39,099 nt of DNA, taken from NCBI GenBank assembly GCA_004796365.1, contig QZLE01000147.1, positions 1-39,099 of the forward strand. Direction: 5' to 3'. A program made the translations under genes and the position numbers. The notes beneath the pieces are model-generated. The model was not told where the DNA came from. It saw only the letters and a program-made list of their open reading frames with translations, and searched no databases. The stretch is from Gammaproteobacteria bacterium. Its GTDB lineage: Bacteria > Pseudomonadota > Gammaproteobacteria > QZLD01. Of this stretch, positions 1-8,869 are shown one piece after another. Within the stretch, counting starts at the first letter, position 1; each line of letters begins with the position of its first letter.

Positions 1-48
1 CTCTTGGTAAGTAGGCTTTTGGTAAATAGGCTCTTGATAAAGAGTAGG
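1..48 (+). repeat. Three imperfect tandem repeats before flgD
   Basis: Three consecutive units of 15, 15 and 18 nt are visible: CTCTTGGTAAGTAGG, CTTTTGGTAAATAGG and CTCTTGATAAAGAGTAGG. The last runs into the flgD ribosome binding site (AGGAGTAGG, start codon at 57). Each unit contains stop codons and an AGG. This is directly seen. It may be slippage-generated leader sequence between flgC (expected just outside the window) and flgD; no function can be assigned. Confidence 0.55.
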
Positions 49-56
49 AGTAGGTT

Positions 57-728
57 ATGACAAGTATTTCAGATGTAGCCAATATCGTAAATCAAGGCTC
101 AACAGCAACAAAAGAGGAAAAAAAATCTAATGATCTCGGTCAGGATGATTTCCTTAAACTGATGACCACGCAGTTACAAAACCAGGATCCCTTCAAACCA
201 ATGGATGATGGGCAATTTATTGCGCAGATGGCTTCTTTTAGTACTGCATCAGGTATTGGTGAGCTACAAGAATCATTTAAAGACTTGGCTTCAGCAATTA
301 ATGGTAATCAGCTACTTCAGTTTTCATCACTAGTTGATAGAGAAGTGATGGTTAACAGTGATACTGGGTTTTATGATGGTTCCAATGAAATGACAGCAAG
401 TATTAATGTGCCAGCATCATCGTCTAGTTTGAGTGTAAATATTTATTCGCAAGCAGGGGTGTTGGTTGATTCGCTTGAGCTTGGCCCGCAGGCTCCGGGT
501 GATGTTAGTTTTGCGTGGGATGGTCTAGATTCAGATGGCAATCAGGTGTCTCCTGGTAAATATGTAATTAAGGCCGAAACCAATTACGGTGGCACGATAA
601 CTGCACTAGATACTAATGTAATGGCAAAGGTGGAAAGTATTAGCATGGGTGTAGGTGGAAGGCCTCCGACACTGAATCTGCAAGGGCTTGGAACAATGAG
701 TACTAGTGGAATTGCTCAGATAAGATAA
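57..728 (+). CDS. flgD: Flagellar hook cap / hook assembly protein FlgD
   Basis: FlgD is the scaffold that sits on the growing rod tip and helps FlgE subunits polymerise into the hook; it is exported by the flagellar type III apparatus and later displaced. The 223-residue product has the FlgD N-terminal signature (residues 28-60, LGQDDFLKLMTTQLQNQDP followed by PMDDGQFIAQMASFS) and a C-terminal FlgD Ig-like/tudor region in which the motif FAWDGLDSDGNQVSPGKY is clear. Length is close to the E. coli protein (about 231). The start at 57 is preceded by AGGAGTAGG. It is the first gene of the visible flagellar block and flgE follows after 100 nt. Confidence 0.96.
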   Translation: MTSISDVANIVNQGSTATKEEKKSNDLGQDDFLKLMTTQLQNQDPFKPMDDGQFIAQMASFSTASGIGELQESFKDLASAINGNQLLQFSSLVDREVMVNSDTGFYDGSNEMTASINVPASSSSLSVNIYSQAGVLVDSLELGPQAPGDVSFAWDGLDSDGNQVSPGKYVIKAETNYGGTITALDTNVMAKVESISMGVGGRPPTLNLQGLGTMSTSGIAQIR

Positions 729-772
729 ACAGGCAAGATAAGTTAGCAAGTTAAAGATTTAGAACAAGAATT

Positions 773-792
773 TTGTAGATATTAATCTACAA
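773..792. other. Perfect 8-bp hairpin between flgD and flgE
   Basis: An inverted repeat TTGTAGAT-ATTA-ATCTACAA lies in the 100-nt flgD-flgE gap. There is no T-run after it, so it does not look like an intrinsic terminator. It could be a processing or stability hairpin separating the low-abundance cap mRNA from the high-demand hook mRNA, but that role is inferred. Confidence 0.5.
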
Positions 793-828
793 ACGAATAA
801 CAAGTAGAAGTTAAATAGGAGAACAGGT

Positions 829-2100
829 ATGGCTTTTGAAACCGCACTCTCAGGATTGAACGCAGCGTCTTCTGATTTGGATATTGTTGGTAATAATATC
901 GCAAACAGTAATACTGCGGGTTTTAAATCATCGCGTGGTGAATTTGCGGATATTTTTGCCGTAAGTAACCTTGGTGTAGCAGGTAATGCGATTGGGCAGG
1001 GTGTTGCCCTTTCTGATGTAAATCAGGAGTTCGCACAGGGGCAATTTGAGTTTACCGGTAGTACGCTCGATATGGCGGTTAACGGTGATGGTTTCTTCCA
1101 ACTTAGTGATGGTCAGGTTGATGTATATACCCGTGCCGGTGCGTTTAAGATGGATCGACAAGGCTACATCGTGAACTCGTCTGGCAAGGTATTGCAGGGT
1201 TTTCCAGTTGATCAAAATGGTGACATTACGTCCAGTACCCCGGAAGATCTGCAGATTAGTTTTGGTGTATCCAATCCGCAAGCAACAACAAGTGTTGAGA
1301 TTGATGCGAATATTGACGCCTCAGAGCCAATAATTAACCCAGCAATCGTATTTGATACAGCGGATCCATCAAGTTATAACCACTCAACCTCTACTACGGT
1401 GTTTGATTCACAAGGTGAATCACATCAGCTGACAACATATTATCGAAAGAATGCCCAGAATACTTGGAATACATATACTTATGTAGATAATACTGTTGTT
1501 CCTCCTGAAAACTATACAGGTGTGGCTCCTGCAACTAATACATTTATGACTCTCAACTTTGATGAGTTTGGTAATCTAGATACGGTTGATGATAATGGAA
1601 CAACTATCAATAATGGTCTTTTAGATTATGGAGCATTTGCCATTGCTGGTAAAGAAGATCTTGAGATTATTATAGATTACAGTGATATGACCCAGTACGG
1701 TGGCGATTTCAGTGTGAACGCACTTTCGCAAGATGGGTTTTCGACTGGTGAGTTTACCAACCTGGATGTTGATGCCGAGGGTAATATCTTTGCTCGATTC
1801 TCTAATGGTCAGGCTTCTACACTAGGTAAAATCACAGTTGTTACTTTCCCGAGCCCTGGCAACCTAAAACAGGCTGGTGATACAACTTGGCAGGAAACAT
1901 TTGCCTCTGGTCTACCGATCGCGAAAGTTCCTGGTGATTCTGGTGCTGGTAGTATTGAATCGGGTGCACTGGAGCAATCAAATGTTAACCTTACCGAGCA
2001 GCTGGTAAAAATGATTACCGCACAGCGGAACTTCCAGGCAAATGCGCAGATGATTAGTACATCTGACCAGGTAACTCAAACTATCATTAACATCCGTTAA
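829..2100 (+). CDS. flgE: Flagellar hook protein FlgE
   Basis: FlgE polymerises into the hook, the flexible joint between rod and filament. The 423-residue protein (E. coli about 402) starts with the axial-protein N-terminal rod motif (ALSGLNAASSDLDIVGNNIANSNTAGFK, residues 6-33), has the hook-basal-body core (GDGFFQLSDG near 85) and ends with the coiled-coil C-terminus SGALEQSNVNLTEQLVKMI and the QRNFQANAQMIST stretch shared by hook/rod proteins. The start at 829 has a strong TAGGAGAACAGGT ribosome binding site. It is separated by 34 nt from flgF. The middle (about residues 150-330) is the variable surface domain. Confidence 0.97.
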   Translation: MAFETALSGLNAASSDLDIVGNNIANSNTAGFKSSRGEFADIFAVSNLGVAGNAIGQGVALSDVNQEFAQGQFEFTGSTLDMAVNGDGFFQLSDGQVDVYTRAGAFKMDRQGYIVNSSGKVLQGFPVDQNGDITSSTPEDLQISFGVSNPQATTSVEIDANIDASEPIINPAIVFDTADPSSYNHSTSTTVFDSQGESHQLTTYYRKNAQNTWNTYTYVDNTVVPPENYTGVAPATNTFMTLNFDEFGNLDTVDDNGTTINNGLLDYGAFAIAGKEDLEIIIDYSDMTQYGGDFSVNALSQDGFSTGEFTNLDVDAEGNIFARFSNGQASTLGKITVVTFPSPGNLKQAGDTTWQETFASGLPIAKVPGDSGAGSIESGALEQSNVNLTEQLVKMITAQRNFQANAQMISTSDQVTQTIINIR

Positions 2101-2134
2101 TAGGTAGCTGGATAAGAAACAGAGGAAAGCCGTT

Positions 2135-2872
2135 ATGGATCGTATGCTCTATCTTGCAATGAATGGCGCCAAGCACATAATGATGGCGCAGCAAAATAAC
2201 TCGAATAATCTGGCAAATGCTAATACTGCCGGTTTTCGTGAAGATCTGGATAATTTCATGAGCATGCCTGTTCAAGGTCCGGGTTATGCAGATAGAACAT
2301 ACGCTGTAGAACAGTCCGTTGGCTCCAATATGAATCCGGGAGCACTTATATCAACTGGTAATGATCTTGATGTAGCAATAAAGGGTGACGGTTGGTTTAC
2401 CGTGCAAAATAACCAGGGTGGAGAAGGTTATACCCGTCGTGGTGACTTTAGAATTTCGAATACTGGCTTTTTAGAAACCGGTGACGGCAAGCTGGTTATG
2501 GGTAATGGAGGTCCGATAACGATTCCACCGGCAGAAAAGGTAGAGATTGGTGTTGATGGTACATTGTCTATTATTCCACTTGGTCAGGATGCCAATACCC
2601 TGGCTGTCATAGATAGATTGAAGTTGGTAAATCCTGTTGATAATGAAATTGAAAAGAGGATCGATGGTCTTTTCTACGCAAAAGATGGAAATATTCTTGA
2701 GGCAGATGCCGCTGTTTCTGTGCATACAGGTGTACTTGAATCTAGTAATGTGAACAGTATTGGCGCTATGGTGAAGATGATTAACCATGCGCGTGCTTAT
2801 GAGATGCAGATTAAGGTAATGAAGGCGGCAGAGGATAATGATTCTGCCAGCTCAAGGTTGCTGCGTTCATAG
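2135..2872 (+). CDS. flgF: Flagellar proximal rod protein FlgF
   Basis: FlgF is one of the rod proteins that span the periplasm. The 245-residue product (E. coli 251) has the rod N-terminal motif (MNGAKHIMMAQQNNSNNLANANTAGFRED), the central segment GDGWFTVQNNQGGEGYTRRGDF, and the C-terminal rod motif ESSNVNSIGAMVKMINHARAYEMQIKVM. The motif MDRMLYLAMNGAK at the start is typical of FlgF rather than FlgG. The ribosome binding site is GAGGAAAG. A clear intrinsic terminator follows 55 nt after the stop, so flgF is the last gene of the upstream transcription unit, at least in part. Confidence 0.95.
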   Translation: MDRMLYLAMNGAKHIMMAQQNNSNNLANANTAGFREDLDNFMSMPVQGPGYADRTYAVEQSVGSNMNPGALISTGNDLDVAIKGDGWFTVQNNQGGEGYTRRGDFRISNTGFLETGDGKLVMGNGGPITIPPAEKVEIGVDGTLSIIPLGQDANTLAVIDRLKLVNPVDNEIEKRIDGLFYAKDGNILEADAAVSVHTGVLESSNVNSIGAMVKMINHARAYEMQIKVMKAAEDNDSASSRLLRS

Positions 2873-2926
2873 CTAATAAACTGATTCAAAAATAATAATA
2901 TCGTTCGTCAAAACGAGGTATGAGTC

Positions 2927-2956
2927 GGGCGTTACTTATGTAGCGCCCATTTTTTT
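2927..2956 (+). terminator. Rho-independent terminator after flgF
   Basis: A 9-bp stem (GGGCGTTAC paired with GTAGCGCCC, one G-U pair) with a TTAT loop is followed by a run of Ts (2950-2956). It sits between flgF and the sigma-54 promoter of flgG, so it likely ends or attenuates transcription of flgDEF. Confidence 0.88.
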
Positions 2957-2969
2957 AATAAAAAACAAT

Positions 2970-2985
2970 TGGCACACCTATTGCT
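2970..2985 (+). promoter_or_regulatory. Sigma-54 (RpoN) promoter for flgG onward
   Basis: The sequence TGGCACACCTATTGCT fits the -24/-12 consensus TGGCAC-N5-TTGCW. The invariant GG (2971-2972) and GC (2983-2984) are exactly 10 bp apart. The predicted transcription start is near 2996, giving a leader of about 85 nt before flgG. RpoN control of mid/late flagellar genes by an FlrC/FleR-type activator is established for polar-flagellated gammaproteobacteria; its use here is inferred from the match. Confidence 0.88.
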
Positions 2986-3009
2986 TCATAAACCACAAGA
3001 GTAAATATA

Positions 3010-3054
3010 TTGCCGCCTTGGGCGAAAACTGTCAAAAAACAGGCTCATCGGCAA
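3010..3054. promoter_or_regulatory. Candidate downstream activator site (TTGCCG / CGGCAA inverted repeat)
   Basis: TTGCCG at 3010-3015 and its reverse complement CGGCAA at 3049-3054 lie about 14-58 nt downstream of the predicted sigma-54 start. Downstream enhancer binding is known for FlrC at the Vibrio cholerae flaA promoter, so the position is suitable for a bacterial enhancer-binding protein. The arms are short and the spacing wide, so this could be chance. Confidence 0.35.
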
Positions 3055-3080
3055 AAGTTAAATGCAATAGGAGAACAGTT

Positions 3081-3866
3081 ATGAATCCGGCACTATGGGT
3101 AGCAAAAACAGGCTTAGATGCGCAGCAGACACGTATGTCTGTCGTAGCGAATAACATGGCTAACTCGAATACAACTGGATTTAAAAAAGACCGGGCTGTA
3201 TTTGAAGATCTTATCTATCAAAACTATCGCCAGGCTGGCGCTTCAAGTTCTGCAACAACTAATATTCCTTCAGGTATCAATATTGGTACCGGTGTTAAGG
3301 TTGTTGCAACTCAAAAAATGCACACGCAGGGAAATATTGCGCATACCGGAAACTCACTGGATATTGCGATTTCCGGTCGCGGTTTTTTCCAGGTACAGAC
3401 CCCTGATGGAGATATCGCATACACCCGTGATGGAAGTTTTCAGGTCAATGAGTCTGGTCAGGTAGTTACTTCCAGTGGCTATCTTCTTGATCCAAATATC
3501 ACAATTCCAGATGGTGCAGTATCAATAACCGTTGGTAATGATGGTACAGTAGAGGCTGTGACTAGCTCGGCATCTGCGCCTACAAATCTAGGAACTATTC
3601 AGCTTGCAGATTTTATCAATCCATCTGGTCTGCAGCCCATGGGTGAGAACCTGTTTCGTGAGACAACAGGAAGTGGATCGCCAACCACTGGTACACCTGG
3701 GCTATCAGGTTTAGGACGATTGAATCAGGGGATGCTGGAAAGTTCCAATGTGAATATTGCTGAAGAGATGGTGAATATGATTGAGACGCAGCGAGCATAT
3801 GAAACCAATGCCAAGGCAATTGCTGCAACAGATCAAATGATGCAGTACGCCAATAACAATCTATAA
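3081..3866 (+). CDS. flgG: Flagellar distal rod protein FlgG
   Basis: FlgG forms the distal rod that crosses the P- and L-rings. The start at 3081 is chosen because it has the ribosome binding site TAGGAGAACAGTT and gives MNPALWVAKTGLDAQQTRM, the normal FlgG N-terminus; a longer frame from 3018 would add 21 atypical residues. The 261-residue length equals that of E. coli (260). Seen motifs are VVANNMANSNTTGFKKDRAVFEDLIYQ, GRGFFQVQTPDGDIAYTRDG and the C-terminal ESSNVNIAEEMVNMIETQRAYETNAKAI. It is the first gene behind the sigma-54 promoter. Confidence 0.97.
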   Translation: MNPALWVAKTGLDAQQTRMSVVANNMANSNTTGFKKDRAVFEDLIYQNYRQAGASSSATTNIPSGINIGTGVKVVATQKMHTQGNIAHTGNSLDIAISGRGFFQVQTPDGDIAYTRDGSFQVNESGQVVTSSGYLLDPNITIPDGAVSITVGNDGTVEAVTSSASAPTNLGTIQLADFINPSGLQPMGENLFRETTGSGSPTTGTPGLSGLGRLNQGMLESSNVNIAEEMVNMIETQRAYETNAKAIAATDQMMQYANNNL

Positions 3867-3916
3867 CGGCAAACTATAAAAGCAGTCTGTAATAGTTAAC
3901 TAAAGGGCAGAACGTC

Positions 3917-4573
3917 ATGAAAAGAATACTTATAGCAATAGCGGTATTATGCCTTTCCGGATGCATGATGGGTGGCAATTACCGTCCGGAACCAAAGGTT
4001 GAAGAACCAAAGGTGAATTGGCCTAAGCCACAGCTTAATGGTTCAATATTTCAGCCTGGACGCAGCATGCTGGTATTTGAAAACAGAACAGCAAAGCATG
4101 TTGGAGATATTGTAACAGTAATCCTGAAAGAAAAAACTACAGCGTCTAAGTCGGCATCATCTAGTACAAGCAAGGATACATCTCATGATATTACTGCCGG
4201 AACTCTATTAGGCAAGTTGCAGTTGGGTGATGGTTTAAGGACTGATGTATCCGGTTCAAAATCATTTGATGGAGAGGGTAGTGCTGATCAAAGCAATAAC
4301 CTGTCAGGTGAAATCAGCTGTATGGTGACTGATGTATTGCCAAACGGCAATCTGATGATTGCTGGTAAGAAGAAGATAGTACTTAACCGGGGCGACGAAT
4401 ATGTAACTATCTCAGGTATTGTGCGCCCGGATGATATCGATGGTGATAACAAGGTTACATCTACCAGAATTGCTAATGTCGACATTGCATATACCGGTAG
4501 TGGAGATATAGCTAATGCCAGTGTAATGGGGTGGCTTTCGAAGTTCTTCTTTAGTCCTCTTTGGCCCTTCTAG
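3917..4573 (+). CDS. flgH: Flagellar L-ring lipoprotein FlgH
   Basis: FlgH forms the outer-membrane L-ring bushing around the rod. The 218-residue protein (E. coli 232) has a lipoprotein signal peptide with lipobox LSGC (Cys16). The FlgH core follows: SIFQPGRSMLVFENRTAKHVGDIVTVILKE, a Ser/Thr-rich strand (residues 75-90), and the C-terminal ISGIVRPDDIDGDNKVTSTRIANVDIAYTGSG, which is highly conserved in FlgH. It is 50 nt after flgG and 67 nt before flgI, in the same unit. Confidence 0.96.
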   Translation: MKRILIAIAVLCLSGCMMGGNYRPEPKVEEPKVNWPKPQLNGSIFQPGRSMLVFENRTAKHVGDIVTVILKEKTTASKSASSSTSKDTSHDITAGTLLGKLQLGDGLRTDVSGSKSFDGEGSADQSNNLSGEISCMVTDVLPNGNLMIAGKKKIVLNRGDEYVTISGIVRPDDIDGDNKVTSTRIANVDIAYTGSGDIANASVMGWLSKFFFSPLWPF

Positions 4574-4640
4574 GATTTGTAGCAGTTAATTATTTATAAG
4601 TTGTGGTAAGTTGCACCTAAACAAGCCAGAGGTATAAGAT

Positions 4641-5750
4641 ATGAAATTAAGATCAATAGCAATGTCCTTGTTAGTCATGATTGGAATAATGGCCGGTTCG
4701 GCTAGTGCAGCCAGAGCGGAAAGGATCAAGGATCTAGCATCTATAGCTGGGGTGCGAGACAACCACCTGGTTGGATATGGGCTGGTAATAGGTCTTGACG
4801 GTACTGGCGATGGAGAAGAATTTACCTCACAAAGTATGAAAAACCTGTTGGCGGCATACGGTATCACTTTGCCAGAAAACATTAAACCTAAGTCTAAGAA
4901 TGTAGCAGCAGTTATGGTTCATGCTGATCTGCCTGCATTTTCCAAAAATGGCCAGAAAATTGACGTGACAGTTGCTTCACTGGGAAGTGCTAAAAGTCTG
5001 CGTGGAGGTAGTTTATTGATTACACCTCTAAAAGGTATTGATGGAAAGATTTATGCAATTGCACAAGGTAATTTGGTTGTAGGCGGATTTGGTGCTGCGG
5101 GATCAGATGGTTCCAAGATCACTGTAAATATTCCAAGCTCTGGCAGAATCCCTAATGGCGCTATAGTTGAACGTTCTGTAGCAAGTCCGTTTGCAATGGG
5201 GACGCATCTTACTCTTAATTTACATTCGCCGGATTTTACCACTGCCAAGAGAATGGCGGAAAAAATAAATACTACACTTGGTCCTGGTTCAGCTAAGGCT
5301 GTTGACGCTGTATCAATAGAAGTTTTGGCACCCCAGAATACTAATCAAAGAGTCAGTTTTGTTTCATTTCTGGAGAATCTTCAGTTTATGCCAGGTGAGG
5401 CAGCAGCAAAAATTATTGTTAATGCTCGCACTGGAACCATTGTAATTGGTGATCATGTGAAAGTGATGCCTGCAGCAGTAACGCACGGTAGTCTTACGGT
5501 AACCATTACTTCAGACCCGATTGTCAGTCAGCCAAATCCACTTTCAGAGGGTGAGACCACAGTGGTGCAGGATGCCGAGATTCAGATAACCGAGACCTCT
5601 GGGCCAATGTTTTTATTTGACTCAGGTGTGGAGCTAAATCAGATTGTTAAGGCAGTGAATCAGGTGGGTGCAGCCCCTGGAGACCTGATTGCAATACTAG
5701 AAGCGCTAAAACAGGCTGGAGCGCTTAGAGCGGAACTGATAATTATCTAA
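4641..5750 (+). CDS. flgI: Flagellar P-ring protein FlgI
   Basis: FlgI is exported to the periplasm by Sec and forms the P-ring in the peptidoglycan layer. The 369-residue protein (E. coli 365) has a cleavable signal peptide (residues 1-24) followed by the family signature [31 protein letters not shown] (from about 28), the [24 protein letters not shown] segment and the C-terminal [34 protein letters not shown]. The start has an upstream AGAGGT. FlgI normally follows FlgH, as here. Confidence 0.97.
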   Translation: MKLRSIAMSLLVMIGIMAGSASAARAERIKDLASIAGVRDNHLVGYGLVIGLDGTGDGEEFTSQSMKNLLAAYGITLPENIKPKSKNVAAVMVHADLPAFSKNGQKIDVTVASLGSAKSLRGGSLLITPLKGIDGKIYAIAQGNLVVGGFGAAGSDGSKITVNIPSSGRIPNGAIVERSVASPFAMGTHLTLNLHSPDFTTAKRMAEKINTTLGPGSAKAVDAVSIEVLAPQNTNQRVSFVSFLENLQFMPGEAAAKIIVNARTGTIVIGDHVKVMPAAVTHGSLTVTITSDPIVSQPNPLSEGETTVVQDAEIQITETSGPMFLFDSGVELNQIVKAVNQVGAAPGDLIAILEALKQAGALRAELIII

Positions 5751-5776
5751 AAATAAGTTATTTATCGGAAAAGGTT

Positions 5777-6772
5777 ATGAGTATCAATAGCACATCAAAT
5801 TACTTTGACTACGGAGCTCTTAAAGAGCTCAAACGCGACACAGTTGAAGGAAAAAACGAAGCAATCAAGACAGTTGCTCGTGAATTTGAAAGCATGTTTG
5901 TGCAGCAGGTGCTTAAGAGTATGCGTGATGCCTCAATGGGTGATGACTTATTTGGCAGTAATGCAGAAGACCAGTATCGTGATCTGTTTGATAAACAGAT
6001 TTCTATCGATATCTCTAGCGGAGGTGGTAAAGGGTTTGGTATTGCAGCAATGATTGAAAAGCAGATTATGCAGCAACATGGTCTGGGCAAGCATGACCCG
6101 AATGGCAAATTGAAATTTGATCCGGTGACCTACTTTGGCGCTCCAAAAGGATATGCAATAACAAGGAACCAGTCTAGTGAACTCGAAACAGGGGATAGAT
6201 CGCAATTATCTGCAATGAAAAAAATCGATGGTAATAACGTGGTTTGCAATAATCGTGGTCTACCTGATATTTCAGAAAAAGGTGGCAAGCGTGAGTTATT
6301 TGCCTCTCCTGATGAATTTGTAAAGGAGCTTTTACCGCAGGCCAAAAAAGCTGCTGAAGAGCTTGGAGTTGACCCTAAGGTTCTAGTTGCTCAGGCAGCA
6401 CTAGAAACGGGTTGGGGTAAACACGTTATTCACCAGGATAACGGTGATAAAGGGTTTAATTTTTTTGGTATTAAGTCACATCGGGATTGGAATGGTGATG
6501 CAGTAAAGGTTCCTACACTTGAATTTGAAAGTGGTGTAGCCAAAAGAAAAGTAGATAGTTTCAGAGTATATGAATCGGCAGAACAAAGTTTTAGCGATTA
6601 CATTGATTTTTTAAAGTCAAATCCGCGCTATCGCCAAGCGCTGCAAAACAGTGATGATCCGGATAAATTTACCTCAGGACTACAGGACGCAGGATACGCA
6701 ACTGACCCAGAATATGCGGAAAAAATTATGCGGGTTTACAACAGTGAACAACTAAGAAATATATCAGCTTAA
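5777..6772 (+). CDS. flgJ: Bifunctional rod-assembly / peptidoglycan hydrolase FlgJ
   Basis: FlgJ caps the growing rod and opens the peptidoglycan for it. The 331-residue protein has an N-terminal rod-binding domain (about residues 30-100: AREFESMFVQQVLKSMRDA, EDQYRDLFDKQISIDIS) and a C-terminal glucosaminidase domain (about 175-325). The catalytic glutamate is likely E210 in AALETGWGK, and FNFFGIKSHRDWNG and the QSFSDYIDFLKSNPRY segment are typical. So this is the dual-domain form found in beta/gammaproteobacteria. The linker, residues 105-170, is unconserved. It is 26 nt downstream of flgI. Confidence 0.96.
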   Translation: MSINSTSNYFDYGALKELKRDTVEGKNEAIKTVAREFESMFVQQVLKSMRDASMGDDLFGSNAEDQYRDLFDKQISIDISSGGGKGFGIAAMIEKQIMQQHGLGKHDPNGKLKFDPVTYFGAPKGYAITRNQSSELETGDRSQLSAMKKIDGNNVVCNNRGLPDISEKGGKRELFASPDEFVKELLPQAKKAAEELGVDPKVLVAQAALETGWGKHVIHQDNGDKGFNFFGIKSHRDWNGDAVKVPTLEFESGVAKRKVDSFRVYESAEQSFSDYIDFLKSNPRYRQALQNSDDPDKFTSGLQDAGYATDPEYAEKIMRVYNSEQLRNISA

Positions 6773-6799
6773 TTCTTGGTATTAACAAGGGTTTGAGCT

Positions 6800-6825
6800 T
6801 AAGAAAACACAGTTTCTGCCGCTAT
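6800..6825 (+). promoter_or_regulatory. Possible sigma-28 (FliA) promoter before flgK
   Basis: TAAG at 6800-6803 and GCCGCTAT at 6818-6825 resemble the flagellar sigma-28 pattern TAAA-N15-GCCGATAA (6 of 8 in the -10; spacer 14). A short inverted repeat TCTGCC (6815-6820) / GGCAGA (6836-6841) overlaps it. The 128-nt flgJ-flgK gap is the largest downstream of flgG, and FliA promoters in front of flgKL are known in enterics. The match is imperfect. Confidence 0.35.
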
Positions 6826-6900
6826 ATAAGTAGATGGCAGATTGGAAAAATGTCATATGTGCTTCGTAAGTATTCGGAGTGAAGTTGGAGAGAAGGTTAG

Positions 6901-8850
6901 ATGGCAAACTTATTCGGAATAGCAGTTTCAGGTTTGTATGTTGCTCAGCAAAATTTGACAACAACATCGCATAATATTACTAATGCCAATACCGATGGCT
7001 ATAACCGGCAAAGGGTTGACCAGGAAGCCAGAACACCGATCAGACTTGGTGATAATTATGTTGGTACAGGTGTGGTTGTGACTGATGTTAATCGTTATTA
7101 TAGCGAAGCGCTGGTAAACAGCCTGCGTGATACGTCATCAGAATATGAAAAGTTGAATGCCTATCAGGAGATGACATCAAGACTTGATGGGATTCTTGCA
7201 GATGAAGCTGCAGGTCTGAGCCCAGCAATGCTGAAGTTTTTTGACAGTGTACAGGATCTTTCCAACGATCCATCATCCATCTCAGCAAGACAAGTTGTTA
7301 TAAGTAGCGGCGAATCTCTAGCTGGAACTATGAAATTTATTGATGATCGTATGAATGATATGTATCAGGATATTGATCGTGACTTAGAGGCAGAGGTATC
7401 CGAAGCAAACGAGCTAGCGCAAACTGTTGCAGACCTTAATAAACAAATTACAGTTGTTGGTAACCTGCCTGGCAGTTATCCAAATGACCTGTTAGATAGG
7501 CGTGATCTTGCTATTTCTGAACTTGCACAAAAGTTTGATGTTACAACTGCGCTTCAGGAAGATGGTTCAATCAATGTGTTTATCGGAACTGGTCAGGTAT
7601 TGGTTTATGGTGCAACAGCTAACACCCTGAGTACACAACCAAATCCATTCGATAATTCCAGAAAAGAACTAGCGATAACCACCGGTTATGGAGGAGCATC
7701 GATTCAGATCACCACGTTCTTGGATGGTGGCCGTATCGGTGGGTTGCTGGAATTTAGATCAGAAGTGCTCGATGAGGCACGCAATGAACTGGGCAGGGTA
7801 GCCGTTGTGCTTGCAGACCAGATGAATCAGCAGCACAACAAGGGCTATGACATGGATAATACTCTCGGTATGGACATGTTCAATGTAGCAGCTCCTCAGG
7901 TTAATAATTCGATCAATAATGCCACTTTGTTTTATGATGCAACCGATGTAACCATTGCTGATACTACCCAGCTTACCGGTTCTGACTACAGAATCGATTT
8001 TGATGGTGCAAACTATTCAATTACCAGAATGCTAGACAGTCAGGTGCTTGCAACTAATGCCACAGGTGCATTTACAGTTGATGGCCTAACTATTAACGCT
8101 CCTACAACTGCAGGAACAGTTCCTGGTGAAACCACGGTTATCAGTCCAACTGTAGATGGGGCAAATTTGTTCGAAATGCTGATAACCCAACCTAAGGACA
8201 TTGCTGCATCGGCTCCAATGGTAGCAACTGCAGCAAATGCAAATACAGGAACCGGGATTATTGAATTGGAGCCAATTCCTGATGGATTTGATGCGGCTGG
8301 AGAATATACGGCTGACTTTGCCACAACGGTAACCATTACATTTGATGACCCACCTAATACATTTGATCTAGTGGATCCTGTAAGTGGTACCAATTTGAAT
8401 AATATTCCGTTTACTCCGGGACAGCAGCTTCCATATGTTGGCCCACCAAGTTATGACCCAGGGTTTAGAATCAACCTTACCGGTACTCCTGCTGCAGGCG
8501 ATGTATTTACAATCGAACCAAATATTGACGGTGTTGGCGATAACCGTAACGCTTTGCTTATGGGTGAGGTTGAAACCTCAAACTTTATTCTTGGGCAGGA
8601 ATCATTACAGGATGCCTATAGCCAGCTGGTTTCTGATGTAGGTGCGGTAACGCAAAGAACAAATGTAAATCTAGAAGCCCAGATTGCTATGCGCGATAAT
8701 GCCAGAGAGGTAAAAGATCGACTGTCCGGTGTTAATTTAGATGAAGAAGCGGCAAACTTATTAAAATATGAACAGGCTTACCAGGCATCTGCTCGTTTGA
8801 TTCAGACAGCAGACTCTATGTTTCAAACCATACTGGGAATGCTTGGTTAG
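6901..8850 (+). CDS. flgK: Flagellar hook-filament junction protein FlgK (HAP1)
   Basis: FlgK forms the first junction zone between hook and filament and is exported with FlgN. The 649-residue product (E. coli 547) starts with the HAP1 motif NLFGIAVSGLYVAQQNLTTTSHNITNANTDGYNRQRVD and ends with the FlgK signature SGVNLDEEAANLLKYEQAYQASARLIQTADSMFQTIL. The segment VVLADQMNQQHNKGYDMDNTLG (around 300) is also typical. The extra length lies in the surface-exposed middle, including a module (about 510-545: DPGFRINLTGTPAAGDVFTIEPN, then GVGDNRNA) that recurs in FlgL next door. The ribosome binding site is GGAGAGAAGG. Confidence 0.96.
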   Translation: MANLFGIAVSGLYVAQQNLTTTSHNITNANTDGYNRQRVDQEARTPIRLGDNYVGTGVVVTDVNRYYSEALVNSLRDTSSEYEKLNAYQEMTSRLDGILADEAAGLSPAMLKFFDSVQDLSNDPSSISARQVVISSGESLAGTMKFIDDRMNDMYQDIDRDLEAEVSEANELAQTVADLNKQITVVGNLPGSYPNDLLDRRDLAISELAQKFDVTTALQEDGSINVFIGTGQVLVYGATANTLSTQPNPFDNSRKELAITTGYGGASIQITTFLDGGRIGGLLEFRSEVLDEARNELGRVAVVLADQMNQQHNKGYDMDNTLGMDMFNVAAPQVNNSINNATLFYDATDVTIADTTQLTGSDYRIDFDGANYSITRMLDSQVLATNATGAFTVDGLTINAPTTAGTVPGETTVISPTVDGANLFEMLITQPKDIAASAPMVATAANANTGTGIIELEPIPDGFDAAGEYTADFATTVTITFDDPPNTFDLVDPVSGTNLNNIPFTPGQQLPYVGPPSYDPGFRINLTGTPAAGDVFTIEPNIDGVGDNRNALLMGEVETSNFILGQESLQDAYSQLVSDVGAVTQRTNVNLEAQIAMRDNAREVKDRLSGVNLDEEAANLLKYEQAYQASARLIQTADSMFQTILGMLG

Positions 8851-8869
8851 TAGTTAAAAAGAGGTACAT

